A DNA stretch of 64,000 bases from Dermacentor variabilis. Its lineage: Eukaryota > Arthropoda > Arachnida > Ixodida > Ixodidae. Of this stretch, positions 60,150 to 64,000 are shown piece by piece. The position numbers were made by a program, and so were the translations under genes. Location of the stretch: positions 261,356,615 to 261,420,614 of the forward strand of contig NC_134568.1 of assembly GCF_050947875.1 (NCBI RefSeq). The letters are read 5' to 3'. Position 1 is the first letter of the stretch. The number at the start of each line of letters is the position of its first letter. A model generated the notes under the pieces. It worked only from the letters and a program-made list of their open reading frames with translations. It was not told the DNA's origin and did not search any database.

Positions 60150-61290
60150 AGTGCATGCGGCGCCTCCTTATTCAAGTGGAGTCTGTGTTTATCAAGTGCA
60201 CGGAACTATACGCTCGTTGAGACTCAACAGCGGTAGCGTACGATTCCACGCATTCTACGATCGCGACCGCAGCAGGCGCTGCTCGCTGTCCTTAACCATT
60301 AACAGCAAAGGGGAAGAGAAATGCAGCCATAAAGAAATACAGAGCGCTCTGGGGATACAACAGGTACGAGTTGCTGCGGGATGCGTGGAAAGGTGCAATG
60401 GTTCCAGGACTTACATTTGGAAATGCGGTTCTTTACTTGAAGTCCGGGGTACAATCAAGACTCGATGGCAACCAAGGGTCAGTGAGACGCCTATAGACTA
60501 CAAATGAAGTTGCGCAGGGTGATATGGGCTGGACAAGTTTTGAAGTGAGGAAAGCGCAAAGCAAAATTGATTTTGAAGAACGGCTGAGGAATATGGAAGA
60601 AAGTAAATGGGCTGGAAGTGTTCAGGCATTTGTACAGGAAAACATTGATTCACAGTGGAGCAAAAGAACTAGGAAGCTTACCAGCAAGTATGCGACCGGT
60701 ATGGTGAGCAACATGACAACTAAGAACGTCAAGCGGAAAGTCAGTAAGGCTGAGATAATCTCATGGGTGGCGGCAATGGAAAAGAAACGCACTATGAGTA
60801 ATTGCCTAACACAAGAAACTGAAATCAGGAAAGAAACAAAAAGAACACGTAGTTATAAAGCGAGGTACACCAAGGAAGAAGAATCATGTGCTTGCTTCAG
60901 TAACGCTAGGGAAACGATGGAATATGTTTTATTGGAATGTGAACATATCTAACCAGCTGTCGTTTTAGGCTCGTCTGGCCTCGTTGAAGCCCTTGGGTTC
61001 AGCGATAGCAGGCGCAAAGTAAACATGTCCGCAGTAGAGATTAGAGGCGATTGGAAGATTGGTGGAATAAAAGTAAGGGAAATGAGAAAAATCGGAGACG
61101 TACAAAAATAAAGTTCGCAATAGGGAGCCACAAAATTTGGTTATGGGAATTCATCGTAGGGCTTTATTTTCTTTTTTTCTTTTTTAATATAGGTAGGGGA
61201 TTAGGAAATAAAGTAACAAGAGCTTAGTGGCGCAACCCACCACCCCGTTTCAAAGGGGACGCTCATAGCATCCATCTATCCATCCAAGAC
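60150..61290 (+). mobile_element. tick-type LINE, C-terminal and 3' end fragment
   Basis: Plus strand, one frame gives RYELLRDAWKGAMVPGLTFG and NAVLYLKSGVQSRLDGNQG (60365-60485); after a shift the next gives MGWTSFEVRKAQSKIDFEER, ESKWAGSVQAFVQENIDSQW and a final C-C...ETMEYVLLEC knuckle-like block ending at the stop near 60950. This is the post-RT region of a LINE type common in ticks. The 3' end is the family's GCGCAACCCACCACCCCG, CAAAGGGGACGCTCATAGCA and a (CATC)n tail at 61269-61287. 5'-truncated and frameshifted. Confidence 0.75.
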
Positions 61291-62844
61291 GAGTTCAACC
61301 AAGGAATTTACTTGCCAAGGCGCCACCCAAGGAAAAAAAATCAAAACAAAATGAAGAGCCTGGCGAAAACAATGACCAGTTTTTAAATGGGTGCCGTTAT
61401 TCGGCAAGCTGCACAATATTACTGCGCAAAAGCGAATACCACCACGTGGTGTCGCGCACTTTCAGTCGTATACACACAGCGCGCATGAAACTAAACGCGG
61501 TTTCATTGTGCGCCGGATGAGCGCTTTGCGCGATCTATCGATCCACACGCCCACCGTCCCCGGCGCAGCACTGGCGTTGTTCTGAATATTGAAAAGTAAT
61601 ATTTGTCTTTTGGTTGGCGGTGAGCAAGATATAAGATATGGAGAGGAATAGAGAGAAAAATGCGCCCATTTCTGCCGCATCTGGGGCAATGATCAAGGAG
61701 AACCCGAATAACGCGAATATTGCGTGCTTCGATTTCTTTCTGCTGGCGGCTCAAAACTTCGAAAGTTAAGGCGGTCGCCGGCAGACCTTGTATGGGAGTA
61801 TAATGCGCGATCCACACGAATGCCTCGTGGAAGCGCGGCGATCAGTCAATAAGCCATGTTTTTTCTTCTTCCTATTATTATTATTCAGATACCCTAAAGG
61901 CCCTTACGGGCATTACAGATGTTTTCTGTTTTCTGGCTTTCGAGCAAAACATAAGCGCCCCTGTCTTGTTCTATTTCTTTTTTGTACTGTTCTTGTTCAT
62001 TCACATCTTTTTTGTTTGTCCGCTCGTGCCGCAAGTTCCAAGAGCGGGGTATGTGTTTCCATTGATGTTTCGATTTCAGCAACAACACGTTCCGAGACGG
62101 CCGGTTCGGTTTCGCATCGCTGCTTGCGATAACTTTGTAACGGTGGAAACTACCCCTACCTAAGTTCATAAAGAGGCTAATACAGCCCGTATTACAGCCT
62201 GTAAAATGTAAAAAGGAATAAAGATAGCGCACATGCAATGGCGTCAGGCAAGTATAAACACTTGTGAGATCTTGGAAGCCTCTGCTTCTTTTCAATTTCT
62301 TCCTTCTTTTCTTATAAAAGAAGAAAAAAAGACAAAAAAGACTCCTTTTTTTTAAATCTGGGATGTATTCATTGTTACTCGTTTCAGTATACATAACGGT
62401 GCCTTCTCGTGCAGATAAAGTTTTGCTGCTTTCAACGCGTAGAGCAAACCATCGTGATATTTCATGTTACCTGTCCATCTTTTACGCTCGAAAAATGGCT
62501 GGTCGGCGCTCGCAGATATCAGCAAAAAGAAGAAGAAAAAAAGCACCCGCATGAAGCGTAGCCAAATGCAGTTTTGCAAACATTCTATATGCAGTGTATT
62601 TTACTTATTGTTCGCTGCTGCGATCACCGATTCTAGCAAAGGAGAAAAGTGTCGGATTAAGGTGTCACTCTCCGATTATTTTGCTATAAATGGTGGCAGC
62701 CATAAATAACGTGAAGTATAAAAACCTTATCACGATGTCCTCTGGTTTGGCGAAATGACACTTAAATAATCAGTTTTATTAGGTTGCTTAAAAAAGCGAA
62801 CCTTCTTTTTAATCGTCCCGCAAGCCACGCGACATAATGTGATT
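61291..62844. other. unassigned sequence with one LINE 3'-end scrap
   Basis: At 61868-61935 the minus strand reads TGTAATGCCCGTAAGGGCC, TTTAGGGTATCTG and (AAT)n, a variant of the CR1-like LINE 3' end seen at 1262-1303. Little of the element body can be traced. The remainder has only short frames. Confidence 0.4.
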
Positions 62845-63500
62845 ATATACATGGTGTCCCACGTAACTTTAGCCAGACGTTAAAAATATGCAAATGCCAC
62901 GTAGCTGGACAGAGCTAAGGTAATGAATGCTCTTTGTCGTCGCTTGGAGATACTCGATCAGATAATTATTATTTTTTTGCATTCTGCCTAGCTACATAAG
63001 TAGTCTTAATTAATCAACTTCTCAAATATTGTAATCAGATTAAAAGTGTCAATGACAAAATTGTAGAGCGACATGAACAGCTCCCGATACAGCTTTCCGT
63101 TGCTCAATACGTGCAACATAAAGTGTTTTTTCGAGCATTAAAGAAGGCCGCGAATGCACGCAAAATTGCCGCGCGACTGGCCGCTCGAGGCACTTTGCGT
63201 GTATTCGCGGGCTTCTTTCACGCTCGGAAGAACACTCTTATGTTGCATGTGTTGAGCAACGGAAAGCTGTTCCGGGAGTTTTTCATGTTGCTCTGCAATT
63301 TTCTCATTGTCACTTTTCATCCAATTAGAATGCTTGAGCAGTTGATTATTTAATTAAGACTAATTATCTAATTAGGTAGAACGAAAAAAAAATGAGTATC
63401 TCGATGCGATGGCAAGCAACATTACGTTTATTCTGTCCAGCGACGTCGCATTCGCATATTTTTAATGTTTGGATAAAGTTACGTGGGACACCCTGTATAT
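62845..63500. mobile_element. 656-bp foldback/MITE made of two long inverted arms
   Basis: Termini ATATACATGGTGTCCCACGT at the left and, inverted at the right, ATATACAGGGTGTCCCACGT. Similarity continues through the whole element: TTAAAAATATGC, GGAGATACTC against GAGATACTC, AACAGCTCCCGATACAGC against AACTCCCGGAACAGC, CTTTCCGTTGCTCAA, and CGCGAATGCACGCAAAATTG near the centre (about 63172). A TA or ATAT target duplication is likely. No transposase. The 80-codon frames inside are by-products of the symmetry. Confidence 0.88.
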
Positions 63501-64000
63501 GTAAGCGTGGAGAAACCGTTTCAGGAAGATACCGCAACAGCGACTGCTGAAGCGCATTGTCCAGTGTGTCATCAATAATTGTCGACAGATCTGTCAGTTG
63601 TTAAGATTAGAACAGAGACTCGGGCTCGCGGGTGCATTTTTGAAGTACGAAAAACCGCGCAATCATGAAAATTGGAGCAGAGGTAGAGTGACCTGGAAAA
63701 TACAATATTCTACGTCACTCTAGCAGAGGTAGAGATGACGCCACAACGCTGAACTCAAAGCAAACTTTATTGGAACAGAAGGAGGTGCAGTACTAGCGTA
63801 TCTTTTTCGCGCTCAACACGTTCAATTCTAGCATATCTTCCTTGGGCTGCGCGCGATCGTAAAGACCTATGTGGCAGCGAAGCTTGCATCGGAGGCCATA
63901 CATGCAAAACACAGTGTTTAATGGATACTCCATTCTATCTGTGTGAGGAGGGGACACTTTTAGTGGGAGAAATATATAGCGTCACTTAACGTACAGTAGA
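63501..64000. other. unassigned sequence
   Basis: TAGAGTGAC and GTCACTCTA form a 9-bp inverted repeat near 63684-63722, and GCAGAGGTAGAG occurs twice. No gene seen. Confidence 0.4.

Noticed and set aside
63111..63353. Small coding gene (80 codons)
   Set aside because: It lies wholly within the two-arm foldback element; matching frames on both strands come from the symmetry.

Overview
The window looks like gene-poor, repeat-dense nuclear DNA of a hard tick (Ixodidae, probably a metastriate such as Rhipicephalus, Dermacentor or Hyalomma). The organism call rests on nine copies of a tRNA-headed SINE that matches the Ruka-type family of ticks, on LINE families usually annotated as 'tick transposon', and on very long (TA)n and (CA)n tracts. 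I see no bacterial operon, rRNA, true tRNA gene, CRISPR array or convincing complete host gene. About half of the window can be assigned to mobile elements or simple repeats.

Layout. 0-8 kb: 3' end of a CR1/jockey-like LINE, a long (TA)n tract, a 3' fragment of an RNase-H-bearing LINE, four SINEs, a 393-bp TIR element and a TTAA-flanked MITE abutting a SINE. 8-18 kb: small LINE fragments, an LTR-like patch, a SINE with a 12-bp target duplication, and two degenerate CR1-like LINEs on the minus strand. 18-25.5 kb: large (TA)n and (CA)n tracts and a decayed LINE. 25.5-34.9 kb: a dense nested block, all on the minus strand: an RTE-type 3' end, a SINE, an RNase-H LINE split by a TTAA-type MITE, and a near full-length RTE-type LINE whose endonuclease is split by a probable solo LTR. 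35.1-37.6 kb: the best-preserved LINE, with an uninterrupted 672-codon endonuclease-linker/reverse-transcriptase frame on the plus strand. 38-47 kb: mostly unassigned sequence with a second copy of the 393-bp TIR element, a perfect 68-bp palindrome, a LINE scrap and two SINEs. 48-60 kb: three CpG-rich patches that could be promoter-proximal, a few weak exon candidates, a compound GATA/GA microsatellite and a CTCF-like motif. 60-64 kb: the 3' part of a third LINE type and a 656-bp foldback element built almost wholly of two inverted arms.

No genes here work together as a pathway. The story is one of insertion history: SINEs with intact target-site duplications, a MITE inside a LINE, an LTR inside another LINE, and perfect inverted duplications with tiny spacers that suggest template switching. 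I found no convincing undescribed functional system. The most unusual items are the spacer-free 68-bp palindrome, the inverted duplication at the 5' edge of the intact LINE, the full-length foldback element and the pair of equal-length TIR elements 35 kb apart.
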